From: Proteromonas lacertae
Taxonomy: Eukaryota; Sar; Bigyra; Opalinata; Proteromonadidae
Assembly (NCBI GenBank): GCA_002245135.1
Contig: NGBS01000001.1
Span: 434,001 to 498,000 of the forward strand
DNA length: 64,000 nt
Reading direction: 5' to 3'
Part shown: piece by piece, positions 23,695-37,292 of the stretch
Layout: each line of letters starts with the position of its first letter
How positions within the stretch are numbered: the stretch's first letter is position 1
Notes under the pieces: generated by a model
What the model was told of the DNA's origin: nothing
Database searches by the model: none
What the model saw: only the letters and a program-made list of their open reading frames with translations
Position numbers and translations under genes: made by a program

Positions 23695-24480
23695 ATAAGG
23701 TTAAATTACAGACCGAATTAGCACAAGAAGTCAAAAACGAAAAGGATCATAAAAAAGTATATTTAGAAGTATATAACTAAATAGATTGATGAAATGAAGA
23801 AAAAAGCTATATTGACAGCAGGAAGCTATGAAGAATTCAAAAATTTAGTAGCATGTGCTACTCTTGAGCCTATTAGTTCGAAAGAGTATAATTTTCATCA
23901 TGAACACGTTCCAAATGCATTTGTACAGAAAGAAGAAGAAACATGTATAGCCATTCTTTTATTTTTGATAAGGGGAAAAACAACCAGAATATAAATTCGA
24001 AAAAGTGAAAGATTTAAAACCTCCTACTACCTATCAAGAGTTTCAGAAAAACTGGAGACGTTACTGTGAAACATCTAAAGAAAAATTCAATTACTTCTTG
24101 ATGTTAAATGAAGATAATATAAAGAAATTCTTCGAAAAAGAAATTGATTCAGTTTTTATAACAAAAGTTTTTCAAACATTTAGTGAGTTATTTAAAGAAT
24201 ATAATCCAACAAGAGATGAGTCTAAACATGTTATATCATTATTTAAAACTTTGACTCAGTATAAATTAAGAGTATAATTATATTTTAAACTAGATCACCC
24301 AAATTTGATTTTTATACGATGTTCATAAGTAAATCAGATAAAGAATACTTAGATAAGATATTTGAAAAATTAAAAGCTACATCTAATGATGAAAATTCAA
24401 TTAATTTTCTAAGAAAATCCTTTAAAATGTCTTATTTGTTGTTTATTGGGAATTATAGTCGTACTAAATTATTGATGTGA
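23695..24480 (+). CDS. DNAAF19: CCDC103-like dynein arm assembly factor
   Basis: CCDC103 (DNAAF19) stabilises axonemal dynein arms on outer doublets. The N-terminal dynein-attachment region is split by an intron after KNEKDHKK and continues IDEMKKKAILTAGSYEEFKN, then LVACATLEPISSKEY, matching the family's helix followed by SYEEF and a linker. The C-terminal half is an RPAP3_C-type domain: PPTTYQEFQKNWRRYCETSK, then FVFQTFSEL-like helices (KVFQTFSELFKEYNP), and finally the exon with SPKFDFYTMFISKSDKEYLD. It has four exons and about 230 residues, the normal size. The gene implies that the organism builds a motile flagellum. Confidence 0.85.
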
Positions 24481-24500
24481 TGTAAATATTATGAGTAAAC

Positions 24501-26098
24501 ATGTCTACTCCTGTAAGTCTAGAAAGAACTCCTCTGACTCCTTCGCAGTTCGATGAGTATATTATTAGCCTATAATGCTTATAAATAGCCTGGATATATC
24601 TCCAGATGACAATCAGTATGCAAATATAAAGATTGAAAAATTGAAAGACACTGATAACAACCTCATCGTTGCTAGAAGCTCTACTTACCGTATTTAGCTA
24701 TTTTTAAACCAAATATAGGCGATTCAGGAGGTAGAATATGCTCATGTGGATTACGAAAGGGATCCTTATGTTCTGCAGTTCTGAACTTATGTGGTGATGG
24801 AATAGGTGCTTGTACAATTAGTATACCATATGTATTCGGTGTAACTGGTGTATTGCCTGGTATAATCATTATATATTATTGTATAGCATCATTTATAAAC
24901 ATAATATCATTATATGTTGCTAATTTAACTGGTCAAATGATGTTGAGAGCAAGACTTCTATCACTATCAAGATCTTATGAAGAATCTGTTGTATAATCTT
25001 AAATTTACTCTGATAGTCTCGAATATTTGGCCCATTAGGTCTACTGCTGTTAAATATTTCAATGATAGTGTTGCTCTACGGTGCTTGTGTAGGAGATATA
25101 ATTGAATTAGGAGATATAATGAATCCAGTCACTTCTATGTTAGAAGAAAAGGTATCTTGGATGAATAGAAAATTTGTTATATCAATACTGTGGTTATTTT
25201 TTATAGTACCTCTAGCGTTATATGATAAAACAAGTGAATTAACATTCACTTCTTTATTAGCATTAGTTGGATCTTGTTTCTTCTGTATTGTTGTTGTTAT
25301 TTATACAGTATAATATATATTATATTTTTTATATTGAATAGTGTGTTAATAATATATCAGAAACAGTAAAGGATGTAAAAATGTTCAAATGGTCTGGTAG
25401 TAATGTATTTGAGCCAATATCCATAATCCTTTTTTCTTACATTTTTCAGACTAATGTCTATTCAATTCATTCTGATTTAGATATACCTACAGCAGATGCA
25501 ATGAACCATGTAAATTATATCTCTAATTTCATTGGTTTTGTAGTATATCAAGTCGTAGGCTTGATGGGTTATATTGCATTTCCTAAAGATACACCAGGTA
25601 ATATATTGAATGGAATAGGAATGCCTAGTAATCCAAAATATCAAATGGTTTTATTAGCTATGTCTTATGTGATTTTAGGTATTACTATTCTATTTGCATA
25701 TCCTTTGAATTCTATTCCGTTGAGATATACGTTGAGAAGAATTTTTATTCAAGATGATACTGCCAATTTACCTAAATATAAGACCAAAGTGAAAGTGTTT
25801 AATGTAGTTACTACTTTAATAGTTTGTTTATGTATTTATTATTATTATTATTAATTTATTAGCTTCATTAATGATTGCCTTATATTTTGAAAAAGTGGAA
25901 GTTGTATTTTCATTAACAGGTGGAATTCCAAGTGCATTTATTGCATTGATATTTCCAGCTGGAAGTGTAGTATGGTTAAAATATAAACATTATGAAGATA
26001 TTGAATTGTCTCTGTTGATAAAATCGTGGATTGTTTTTATTGTGGGAATTGCATTTTTGATTTATTCTATAATTAGTACAATAATGATTATTTTTTAA
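24501..26098 (+). CDS. Amino-acid/auxin permease family transporter (AVT/SLC38-like)
   Basis: A multipass transporter of the AAAP family, which exchanges or exports amino acids, often at the vacuolar or lysosomal membrane. After a short hydrophilic N-terminus (MSTPVSLERTPLTPSQF), helix 1 carries the family hallmark: LNLCGDGIGACTISIPYVFG, corresponding to the usual N-x-GxG-xL-xxPyaf. Later segments include IFQTNVYSIHSDLDIP, the conserved helix-6 region (FqcH...y-sEL equivalent), NHVNYISNFIGFVVYQVVGL and a hydrophobic C-terminus. About 11 helices and 470 residues can be traced through exons separated by 25-60 nt introns, one ending in a run of ATT. Substrate cannot be read from the sequence. 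Confidence 0.85.
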
Positions 26099-26177
26099 CT
26101 ATTTTTTACTCTTTGCTTTTATAAACAAAATTTTCAAATAATAAATAATTCATATATTATTATATAACAATAAACAT

Positions 26178-27085
26178 CTAAAAAACACTATTCTTCTTTT
26201 GCTCTTCTTCAACTTCCATTCGTTTTTTAGTCCATTTTTGTCTTTTAGGATATTCATTCTCTTTCAAAGTCTGAACAGATTTAATAGATTTTTCTTTCAA
26301 CTCTTGCTGTTCTTGTTCTACTATTGCTGGATCTGGTGATCCTAAATAATATTGATCATGAATAGTATCAGCTGCTTCACTTGGCCTTGGTGGCTCCCAA
26401 TCTTCACCAATCATCCTTAGTCGATGTTGCTTATAGGCTATCTGATTTAATACATGTTCTCTATCATATTCACTATCTTTCAATAAATATGGTCTATCCT
26501 GAGTACAATATTCACGAGCAGCATATGGACGACAAGGAGAGAATGGCCAAGAATGTTCTACTTTACTATCTTTTGATCCTATTAATATATTAAATATAAT
26601 AGAGACATACTTGGTCTGTGATTTGTCAATCCTTTTTTTTCATTTAATTCCATATAATAATCTGGAACATCATGAACTTCATCTAAACATGAAGAATACT
26701 ATGCATTATTAACTTAAACTATTTTTAATACAATTTGTGGTGAAACTAACTGTCTAGTTCCACATTTGTATTTTGGTGTTTCTTTTTTGGATCTCGGAGA
26801 TGACTGAACTTCTGGTGCTTCTTCTCCATTAATTGGATGATCTAAATAAAATAACTTATTCGAAAAATACTTGCTTTCCATATTTTTGGAAAAACTCTTT
26901 GAGCTCTTATCTAATAATCATATGATAGATATAATAAATACTTTTTCAACATCTATTTCTTTATCCTGCTTGCATTCCTTTGGTTTCTTTCGCCTGTTTT
27001 CAATTTCATCTTTTCTGTATACAAATCCATGTATAACATCTTTTTCAGATAATCCCATGAACTCTTTCTTCGTGGTTGATATCAT
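26178..27085 (-). CDS. Unrecognised charged protein
   Basis: My model starts MISTTKKEFMGLSEKDVIHG and has several exons of 60-200 nt. The middle contains a conserved-looking block, VEHSWPFSPCRPYAAREYCT followed by QDRPYLLKDSEYDREHVLNQ. After it comes RLRMIGEDWEPPRPSEAADT with YYLGSPDPAI. The C-terminus is a lysine/glutamate-rich coil ending EEEQKKNSVF. There is no signal peptide, membrane segment or catalytic motif. The proline, aromatic and cysteine pattern resembles small axonemal or microtubule-inner proteins, and the gene stands next to CCDC103, but this is a weak argument. Divergent from the BTB gene across 128 bp. Confidence 0.6.
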
Positions 27086-27213
27086 ATTGAAAGAAACAGT
27101 AATTTGTCAAGCTTTTGGTTTGATTATTTTTTAAAATATTTTGAACGGCTCAATAACTAGAAACTATCAGCGATTAAAAAATATATCAATCATTTTATAA
27201 TATCAGAATAATA

Positions 27214-30200
27214 ATGAAGTTTCAACTTGATTTACCACCTGAAGGGTATATTATAATTTATTGTGTTTATATTATATTTTAGCTTTGCCAATAAATTAAA
27301 AGAACTGGGTATTGCAGATTATATATTTAAAACTAAAAAGAATAACTATCATATACCCAGAATGTTGCTTATACTAAACAGTCAATACTTTTACAATAAA
27401 TTCATACCATGGAAAAGTGGAAATGACATAGTAGAGGAAACTTTTGATCAATTTGATTCTGAGACAATAGATATGATAGTTAGATATTTATCATTTGGAT
27501 TTGTAGAATTTAACAGTTTTAATGTTGTAAAGGTGTATGCAGCATCAAATTTCTTCAAAATCTCAAATCTTCATGATAATTGCTGTCAATATATTGAATG
27601 TAATATGACTCCTGATCTAATCATTGAAGCATATCCGTTTTTACAATCTGGAGAGTTAGCTGCTTTACAAGATGCCTTTGAAAATGCAGTTGTTGATTAT
27701 GCAACTGATTTATTTCTAGACAAATATTATTCTCGATTAACATTGGATTTGTTATTATATATCATCACAACTGAAGATATACAAGTACCTAATGAAAATT
27801 ATATACTTAAAGCATTACAAGAGATATATTTAATTAACAGAAATTGTATATTTATGTTTATTTATAGTATTTTTTATAGATTATAATGATAAAGATATTG
27901 AAAAATTTAGAGATATTTGTTTCAATATACAATGGAATAATATTCCAATTAAATGTATATATATATATATATATATATATTATCAATTATCAATTATCAA
28001 TTATAATAAATATATATTTTTTATTAGTTGCAATTCACTTCTTTGACTCTTTATCAATGTTTTCTCAAATGGAAATTGATGAAATTCAAAGTGTTATAAG
28101 AAATGCAAATTCAACTACAGAATATGTCAAATTAATATCACATAAAAGAACTTATACAGGATATATGTTAACTAAATGTAAACAATTAAACAAGCAAATA
28201 AAAATAGCAATTGGTGTGAATAGAACATCAGTGAAATTATCTGAAAAAGACATAAAAGAACTAATAGAATGTGAAGGTTATTTAGAATTTTCATATTGTT
28301 TACAGACTACTACAGGTAATGCATTAAAAGTTCTTTTATCAATTATATTGCAATTTGCTCAATCTGAAATAGGATATGAATATGTTAAACCTTGTTTATC
28401 AGTGCTATTAAATCATATAGAAGGAGATGAAGCTGTGAAAATGTTATGTTTAGAAATTATATCATATTATACTAACGATGGTATAGAAAAATTGCATATT
28501 TATATTTTATAGAAGAAGCAATTAAAGTAATAATTAAAAATGGAGGAATTCAAATATTAATTGATTTATTCAATATGAATAATCCAACAATAAGGGAAAA
28601 AGCTACAAATACACTGTTGGAATTATCAAAAACAGATGCAAATCTACTAGAAATCATAAGACGAGGTGGAATCAAAGTAGCTAGTACATTATGGGCAAAT
28701 GGAAATCATAATTTGAAGATCAATTTGTTTGAATTGATAAAAAGAATGGATTATCAAAGTATATATTATTATGTTTTATTTATATATATGTGAAATAGAA
28801 AAAGATATAAAGAAAATTCTAAAACAAGGAGGAGTAAAGTTATTAGCATCACTTTATCAAGAAAGTCATGAAATAAAAAGAAATATAATAATTGAAGGAT
28901 TGTCAGTGTGTGATTTATCCAATGAGGATATTGACACAATCTTAGAAATGGGAGTAGTGAAATTGATCATAGAAATATGGCCAAATGCATCAACTACATT
29001 GAAAAGTAAACTAATCAAAGGATTTCAGAAAGCCAAATTATCAGAAGACGCTATTGAATCAATTGCTGATAATTGTGGAATATCAACTGCTGTTCAGTTA
29101 TTACAATCAACTTTACCAACTACTATTAAGTCAACTATTCATAAACTAAAGACTATGAAATGTATATTTATTGATATTATTGTTATTATTAGGGTGTCCA
29201 ACCAATAATATTGATACTGATAAAGTAATACTTTCATTGGATATTATGAATTGTACAGAATTGGATTTATCAAGTATATTTTTATTATTATACCGTATAT
29301 TTAATGAAAATAGATTCGTGTTTTACATCAAAGAATATGCAGCAACTTAGTGAAATTCTTCATTTGTTTAAATACTTGGAAATACTCAATTTAGCTAGTA
29401 TTTATATTTAAATATATATGTATGTATATAGATAATTACCTTAGTGATGATGGAATGATAATTCTCTCAGATTTTCTCATCGATAATCCAATCAAATCAC
29501 TCCAATCTCTCAATATCAGTTGTAATGCAATAAGAACGAATGGATTCTTATCATTTTGTAGATGTTTAGAGAATCAATTATTTGATGAATTTGTTTATTT
29601 AAACATAAGTGATAATTATATTGAGAATGAAGGTTTAGAGAAATTATTCTCCATTATTGAACATGAAAAAATCATCTATTTAATGACATTAGATGTTAGT
29701 AATAATTTGTTAAGTGCAAATATGTTTTCTTCATTGTTAATGTCATATAATACTGTTAATAATAGACATTTTATGGATTTACATTATAGTAGAAATAAGA
29801 TAAATTCTATTGAATTACAGGTATTTTCTTCATTATCAGCTACTGATCATTTTCTGGAATTAGAAAGTCTATATCTCAATCGTATAGATTATATTCATTC
29901 ATTATATCTTTAATAGATACTGGGATTTGTGATGATGCTGTGAAATTCCTTTGTAATGGATTTACTGGTAATAAATGCCCAGTTTTGAGATATTTGGATT
30001 TATCATATAACAGAATTACTGCTGATGGAATGTCATATCTCAAAGATAAGATGATAAGTGGAGATTTAAAGTCACTTTCAACATTAAACTTAAATTGTAT
30101 TATTTTTGTAAATTCTAATGATTAGATAATCCTTTAGAAGACAAAGGCCTTAAGAATCTCTGTGACGGTTTGTCAAATGAAAAATGTTTGAACTTGACAA

Positions 30201-33200
30201 ACCTATATTTGAAACGTATATTTTTTTATTTTATATTGGAAATAGATGTTGGAATAACAGATAGGAGTTGTTTATATATTGGTGAACTTCTTACTACAAA
30301 AGCATTTATAAATCTAACAGATCTCGATCTATCAGTTAATAATCTAAGCAGTAAAGGAATCTTTGCATTATCACAGAAATGGAAAGTTGGAGATTGTCAT
30401 GTTTGTAATATAACTCATCTCAACCTTTCAGCAACATCAATTGACAGTAGTGGTCTGAAATACATTAATGATATGTTTTTACTTGGTAAATTTGATAAGA
30501 TGAATGGAATAGACTTTACTTGTAATAGAATAAAAGATAGTGGAATTTGGCATATGAGTGAAATATTCATTAAGGCTCATCCAAAGAATATAACTAGTTT
30601 GAATTATTCAGGTATATATATATATTAATTTATATTTTATCTTAATAATAGTGAATTATCTTCAAGAGAATTCAATGAACTATATACAAGAAATGCTTGA
30701 GAACTCTGCACTGTTAGCTACAAAGAATTTTAATATTAGTTGTATTATTATTATATCTTATATTTTCTATTAATGTGTGTAGATAATAGTATTGGTACAA
30801 ATGGAATTAGAGTATTATCAAAGTGTTTAAGTGATCATTTGTTGGTAGATATAACAATATTGAATCTTGCTTGTATAATACTTTATTGTTTATTTTTTAT
30901 TTTCTATAATAGACACTGATTTAGATTGCTATTCTTTTTGTGATTTGTGTAGAGCAATAGAAAAGAAAGCAATTCCAAACTTAGAATATCTTAATGTTGA
31001 AGGAAATAATATACAGAATACAGGTTTAGTGTGTTTAGCTAATAGCTTCAATGTTGTTAAACCAAAACTAAATTATATCAATTTTAATCGTATATCATTT
31101 ATCCACTCTATTTTATTTAGACAATAGTTTAACAGATGATGCGTTTATTGTATTTTTACAGAAATTGGATAATAAAACAAAAGAAAGTATTAAGACATTA
31201 CATTTATACAATTCATTAATCACATCAGAATCTATAAGAAGATTATCATTTCAATTCAATAATCATTTCTTAACAAATATTCAAGTTTTGGATTTAGGAG
31301 GAAATAAACTCTCATTTTCAGGATTTAGTTATTTGTTTGAATCAATTATTGAAGGAAATGTTTATTTGAGAGAATTGTATTTATCGAGTATATATATTTA
31401 TATATTTATATATAATATTATATAGAATGCGGATTAGAGAGAAACAGTTTAGAGAAATTATTACAATGTTTTACCAAGAATAGAATGTTATACTTGACAG
31501 TGATTGATTTATCTTGGAATATGTTGGATAATAAATCATTTGTAATGTTTTGTGATGCTTTATTAACAGGATCGTGTTATTCATTGGCATATATATCATT
31601 TGATAGGTATTTATAAATATCTTAATATTTTATTAATAGATAATACTGCATTAACTGCTTCAAGAATGATAAATACATTAGATCAACTACTCAATTTGAT
31701 ATTAGAGAACAGATTATTATCCATTAAAGTGATTGATCTATATGGTAATGGAATTACATATGAACAATATCACAAATTTACATCAGAAATTGCATATTTA
31801 TATCCAAATCTGTTATGTCATTTCAGAGATGCTACTCCAGCTGATTGGGAAGTAGAATATATCGAAAAGAAGATAATTGATGGAGAGATTGTTCCCTTTA
31901 GTAGATTACATATTACAAGTATATTTGTTATTTGTTTAGATATATAGTTGATGAATTGACATTAATGCATCATTATCTCATTATTGAGATTATTAAAAGT
32001 TGTTATATAGTGTCAGAGTTTGATGAAACACTTGTCAGTATATATATATATATATAATTATTCAAATATTTATCTTATTTATTATATAGAAAACAATTTG
32101 GATGAATTATATAGAATAGGAGGTGCACAATTGATTATGAAACTTTGGCCAATATCAAATCCATTAATGCAACAACAAATAGTCAATTACTTTAAGAGTA
32201 GAGATGATTTGGATGATTATAAAAGTGTTATTTATTATGGTGGTTATAAACTATTTACTGTATTATACAATCAATGTAATAAGAAAATGAAAAGCCGTTG
32301 TATTAGTCATATATCTGCATTAGATATGGATGGTATATAATTATTTTATATATCTTTAATTATCTTATAGAATCTGATTATATTGATTTATGCAACTGCT
32401 GTGCTTATGAACCGTTAGGTTTATTATGGTTGAAAGTTACAGAAAGAAGAAAGAATATTATTATTCGTGATTTATGTGAGAGTGATAAATTGAACGAAAC
32501 AGGAATTAATGAGTTATATGAAATAGGAGGAACTTTATTAATGGCAAAGTTGTGGTTTAATAGTAAATTGGCAAAGAAAACATCTATTATGAATGTGCTT
32601 AAATATAAGAATCTGTCATGTATAAATATTATTGTTTATAATGCTATATATAGATGATGATTTGGATATATTAACTAAGAATGCTTCTTCAGAGATGTGT
32701 GCTACTTTGTATTTAATTGGTCAACCAACTGTAAAAGAGACAATAATCACTTTCTTAAGAAAACATATCTTCACAGAGCCTGAATTGTATAAAGTGTATG
32801 AAATTGGTGGAATAGATTTGATATTACAGATTCTTTACTCACCTGAAGATGAAACAGTAAAGTTGTGTTATAACTTATTGAATCAATTGAATTGTATATA
32901 TATAATGCTTATATATATCTACTTAGGGAGTCCAACATCAAATGCACTTATTGATGAAAGAATAAGAGATTTAGATATATTCGTAATTGAAGAAATCCAT
33001 TTCAATAATTTAGGAATAACTAGTGATATGATGATTTCAATATGTTCAGTATTTAGATTGTTAAAACAAGTGAAACTGTTTGATTTATCTGATAATCTTA
33101 TTAAAGATGATGGTTGTATTCCATTAGCTCAGTCAATACAGAATGGATTCTATCCTCATTTAGAAGCATTATTAATCAATAGTATATATATATTTCTTTG

Positions 33201-33710
33201 TATTTTATTTATCATTTTAGATATTGGTATAACTTATCATGGATATGAATCATTCATGTCTGCAATCTGTAATGGAAAAGTGCCAAATTTCCATACTATT
33301 GAATGTTCAGGCAATAATATAGGAGATACAATTTATGGTGGATTTGAAATATTAACAACATCAACACATAAAATTAACCTATCACATTTCAAGTTTAATA
33401 GTATAGATAATAAAATATATTATATTGTATTTTATAGAATGTAATGTAACTAAGAATGGATTAAAAGATTGGATGAATACATTAGAAACAAACAATTTTT
33501 CAGCAATTCAATATTTAGATTTAGAGTCAAATAGTATAGGAGATGAAGGTATGAGATATATAAATGAAGGATTGAGTAATGGTTCATTCAAATCATTAAA
33601 GAGATTGAATCTGTCAGATACTGGAATAACTAGTGACAGTTTGAAAGTGTTTTCTTTATCTATAAAGAATCAAAAATGTGTAAATTTAGAGACTTTGATA
33701 CTTGATTGTA

Positions 33711-33747
<37 letters not shown>

Positions 33748-34966
33748 GAATAGATAATGAAATATCTGTTACAGGAATCCAGTATTTATATGATGCTATA
33801 CAGTCAGGTTTTATGAAAGAACTAAAAGATTTATCATTAAATGGAACTAACTTGGATATGAATGCATTTATAATACTATCAAATTCATTTACAAAGTCAG
33901 TTTGTCCATTTCTTAAATCTTTATCCGTTAAAAGTATTGTTATTTTATAGTAATTAATTCTTATAATAGATAATGGTATAAATGATGTTTCACTTCTATA
34001 TTTTTCTTCAATCCTGATGAACAACAATATACCAAATTTAGAGATATTAGACTTAGGAAGTATATATATCTATATATCATTATAACACTCATTATTCTAT
34101 TGCTTAATAGTGAATAAAATAACAAAAGAAGGTGTTAAATATTTGTATGATGTAATGATAAAAGACAAATGTTCTCAACTCAAAGAATTCTATATACCCA
34201 ACAATAATATAGGAGATGAAGGAGTAAAACTAATTGGTAGTTTACTAAGAAAGAAAGCAATTGTATTAAAAGTGTTGGATATTACAAGTATATATATATA
34301 TACAGCGTATTATATTGAATAGATAATAACATTTGTCAAACAGGTTTTCGTACTTTCTGTTCATTATATTCACATGGAAAGTGTAAATCATTAAATCTGT
34401 TAAATGCTAGTAGTATGTTTTATATGATATTATTTTATTGAATAGAAAACCCATTAGGATGTAATGGAGTATTAGGACTTAGAGAAATATACAGAAATGT
34501 TCCAGATGCTGATATAACAACACTCAATTTGAGTAATACATTAATTGGTTCACAAGGTATGTTATTATTGAATGAAAGTATTCCAATTCTTTGTCATATT
34601 GAGAAATTGATATTAAATAAGTGCATGATAAGAGATGAAGGAATGTTTTCTTTATATACAGCAATTCAGTCAGGTAGATTATCAAAATTGAAAGAATTAT
34701 ATTTAGCTGGAAATGATGTTTCTTATATTGGAATAGTTCATTTAGGATCAGCTATATTGTCAAAACAGTTAGTGAAGTTGGAGTTTTTAGACTTAAGTGA
34801 TAATGAAATCAATGAAATAGCTATGAAAAAGATGAATGAAGCATTGCAAAGTTTTTCATGTCCAAGTTTGAAAACTATTGTTATTGGAGGGAATAAAATT
34901 GATGCTTATAATGTAATTACTGATTCTATCCATCAAATTATTCCTGCTTGTAGAGTTATTTGGTAA
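27214..34966 (+). CDS. Giant BTB-ARM-LRR repeat protein
   Basis: One gene of about 7.75 kb in more than 25 exons. The first exon encodes MKFQLDLPPEG. A BTB-like fold follows (MLLILNSQYFYNKFI, then FDSETIDMIVRYLSFGFVEF) with a BACK-like helical stretch. Then come ARM/HEAT-type repeats marked by GG-hydrophobic turns (IIRRGGIKVASTLW, ILKQGGVKLLASLY), an LRR array of the long ribonuclease-inhibitor type (LQSLNISCNAIRTNGFLSF, LRYLDLSYNRITADGMSYL), a second ARM set (YEIGGTLLMAKLWF, YEIGGIDLILQIL) and a second LRR array ending IHQIIPACRVIW. The linker GCPTNNIDTDK between the first ARM and LRR blocks recurs as GSPTSNALIDE in the second. No NB-ARC, membrane or signal region. Probably a scaffold, possibly a CUL3 substrate adaptor. 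The frame at one junction near 31600 does not close cleanly in my model. Confidence 0.78.
33709..33747. repeat. (ATT)n microsatellite in an intron
   Basis: About 13 tandem TTA/ATT units fill most of an intron of the BTB-ARM-LRR gene, between a TGTATA donor region and the AATAG acceptor. Confidence 0.85.
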
Positions 34967-35142
34967 TTCCTTAATCTATATTTTATTTATTTGTATTGTT
35001 TTAAGATAATCAAATATGGACATTCATAAGATTAAAATAATACAAATTAAAATACTTATATGGGATATTGACGAAGTTATATAAATGAATTTATAGTCGT
35101 TACAAAGAGTTTTTAGATCATTTAAAAACTTCTATTGATACA

Positions 35143-37164
35143 ATGGATGAATATCATGCTATTCTAGCTTGGGTATCTCTATTGGCAATAATTCATCATA
35201 GGTTAAACAAGTAGCTGGTCTTTCTACTGATGTTACCAATTTTTCTAGCTTATCCAATTGTAGAGTCCTATGTCATATATTTGCAAAGATGTATTATTTA
35301 TATTTTAATATATAGGGCTCCTGATTATATTGATACCTCAGCAATGTGTGAAGATGATGGAAGAGATTGGTCTGCTTATGTTACAAATTGTCAATTATTA
35401 ATTGAGGGTATTAATAGATATACAGAGGCAGAAGTAGAATCCTCTGCAAAATTAGATATAACTGCCGAATCTGTTTGTAAAGAGTATGAATTCTAACATA
35501 TTATTCATTCTGATAGACGTAATGAAGATGCAATTCGTCGAATTTGTAATTTTCTAATAGCAGGATGTGTATCATCCGAAGAAAATGACTTTTTCATAAA
35601 TGCAATGCAACAGTTAGATGAGAATAGTCAAAGTGCATTAATGGAACTAATAAATCGTATGAATGAATACTTTGAACAACCAGGAGATGAATCAGAACAA
35701 CCAAGTGAAATAATTCCACAGTTAAGTGTATATATATATATTCATTTAAATTATGTTTTATTTATAGTTTCATACAGAAGAAACTGATCGATTACAAGCA
35801 ACTTTAAAGATGGAAAGAGATCGAGTGAATAAATTAGAAGAGTATTATAGTCAAGAATCGAATAAATTAAAGCAGACAATCCATCAACTAGAAGAAGAAA
35901 AGAATGATGCATTATCAAGAGTAGAACAAGCAGAAGGACAGCTTAATATAAACAAAAAAATATTGAAAAGTATAGAGACTGATAATGAAGAATTAAATGC
36001 TGAGATTGCTACATTTAAAAGTAAATTAACAACATGTGAAAGTACATTAAATAATAAAGAAGAATTAATCCAAGAAATATCCAGAGATTTAGAAGAAGAA
36101 AAGAAGAAAACTCAATTAATAGAAAGATATAAAGATAAAATATGTGAATTAGAATCTCAATTAAGACAGATCCAACCATTAAAAGATGAAAATAGTGATA
36201 TGAGTGAAGAGAATGAAAGATTAAAAACAGATAATTCCATTTTAAAAGAACAAATCAACAATCAAATTAAAGAAAATACTCAATTATCCAGTGAATTATC
36301 TAAATCACAAATCAAAATTACTTCACTAGAAAAAGAATTAAATGATTTAAAAGCTGCTTATAGGGAAATGGATAAGAAATTTCAGGAGTATCAATATTCT
36401 CATGATAGTTCAAGTGGCAATTATAATCCAACCACTAATCCTGCAGATAGTACATATATCGATGATTTAACGAATGATGAAGCTAAACCATTAGATTTTG
36501 ATGGTGGTAATATTGATAATAATAACAATAAAACAATTGAGAGTAGTAATAGTGAAGAAATGAAGCAGTTGAAGAATGAATTGTTTAAAGTGAGAAGCGA
36601 ATGTAATTCATTGAAGGAACAGATGGAAATAATGAAACAATCAAATGTATATTATTGTATTAATATGTATAGAATGAAATATTAATGGAAAAAGATAAGG
36701 AGATTGAAGAATTAAAACATAATAATGTAAGTAGTGATAGTGGAGTTACTTCTGAAGAATTACAACAATTGAATGATGAGATTTCACACTTGAAACAAGA
36801 TATATCTTCCCAAAGAGAAGAAAATGAATTGAAATCCAATGAAAATGCTAAGTTACAAGATGGTTTAATCAAGATGAACTCAGAATTAAAAGATCTACAA
36901 GAAAAACATACTGCTTTGCAACAGAAATGTAAGCAATTAATTCATCAATATAAAATGACCAATGAACAGTTGAATAGTAGTAGCCAGTTCACTTCTATAG
37001 CATTAAGAGCAGCATTTGAAGTAGGTCAATTTTGTATTCAACAGCAAATGGAAAATACAGCAAATAAATCTTCAAGCTTAACTGCAAAGCCGAAAAACTC
37101 CAAAGCTCCAATTCCAGTTCAATGGATGGCACAGAAGAGGAAATTATCTGCAAAAGCTTTTTAA
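35143..37164 (+). CDS. HOOK: HOOK-family dynein adaptor
   Basis: HOOK proteins link cytoplasmic dynein to cargo: the N-terminal calponin-like hook domain binds dynein light intermediate chain, the coiled coil binds dynein/dynactin and the C-terminus binds cargo. The N-terminus reads MDEYHAILAW, then across a 29-nt intron VKQVAGLSTDVTNF, then NCRVLCHIFAKMAPDYID, as in the CH-like fold. NCQLLIEGINRYTEAEVE and ICNFLIAGCVSSEENDFF match the HOOK helices around the ILEG and LGCA motifs, and ENSQSALMELINRM matches the last helix. From about 35790 it is a long coiled coil. The C-terminus has FTSIALRAAFEVGQFCIQQQ and a basic tail. Start chosen at the ATG that begins the CH helix; an earlier start lacks support. 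Confidence 0.82.
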
Positions 37165-37292
37165 CGATTATCGTAGTGGATATATTTACTATTTTGTTAA
37201 TGTTTTCATTATTATTTTAATATTTTTGTGAATTATAAGAAATATGACAGTTACAAAGCTTGAAATTACCAAACTCCGTTTTTCTAATAAAA

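Noticed and set aside
27214-34966. NLR-type immune receptor
   Set aside because: LRR and ARM repeats are present, but no NB-ARC/NACHT nucleotide-binding motifs occur; the N-terminal part is BTB-like.
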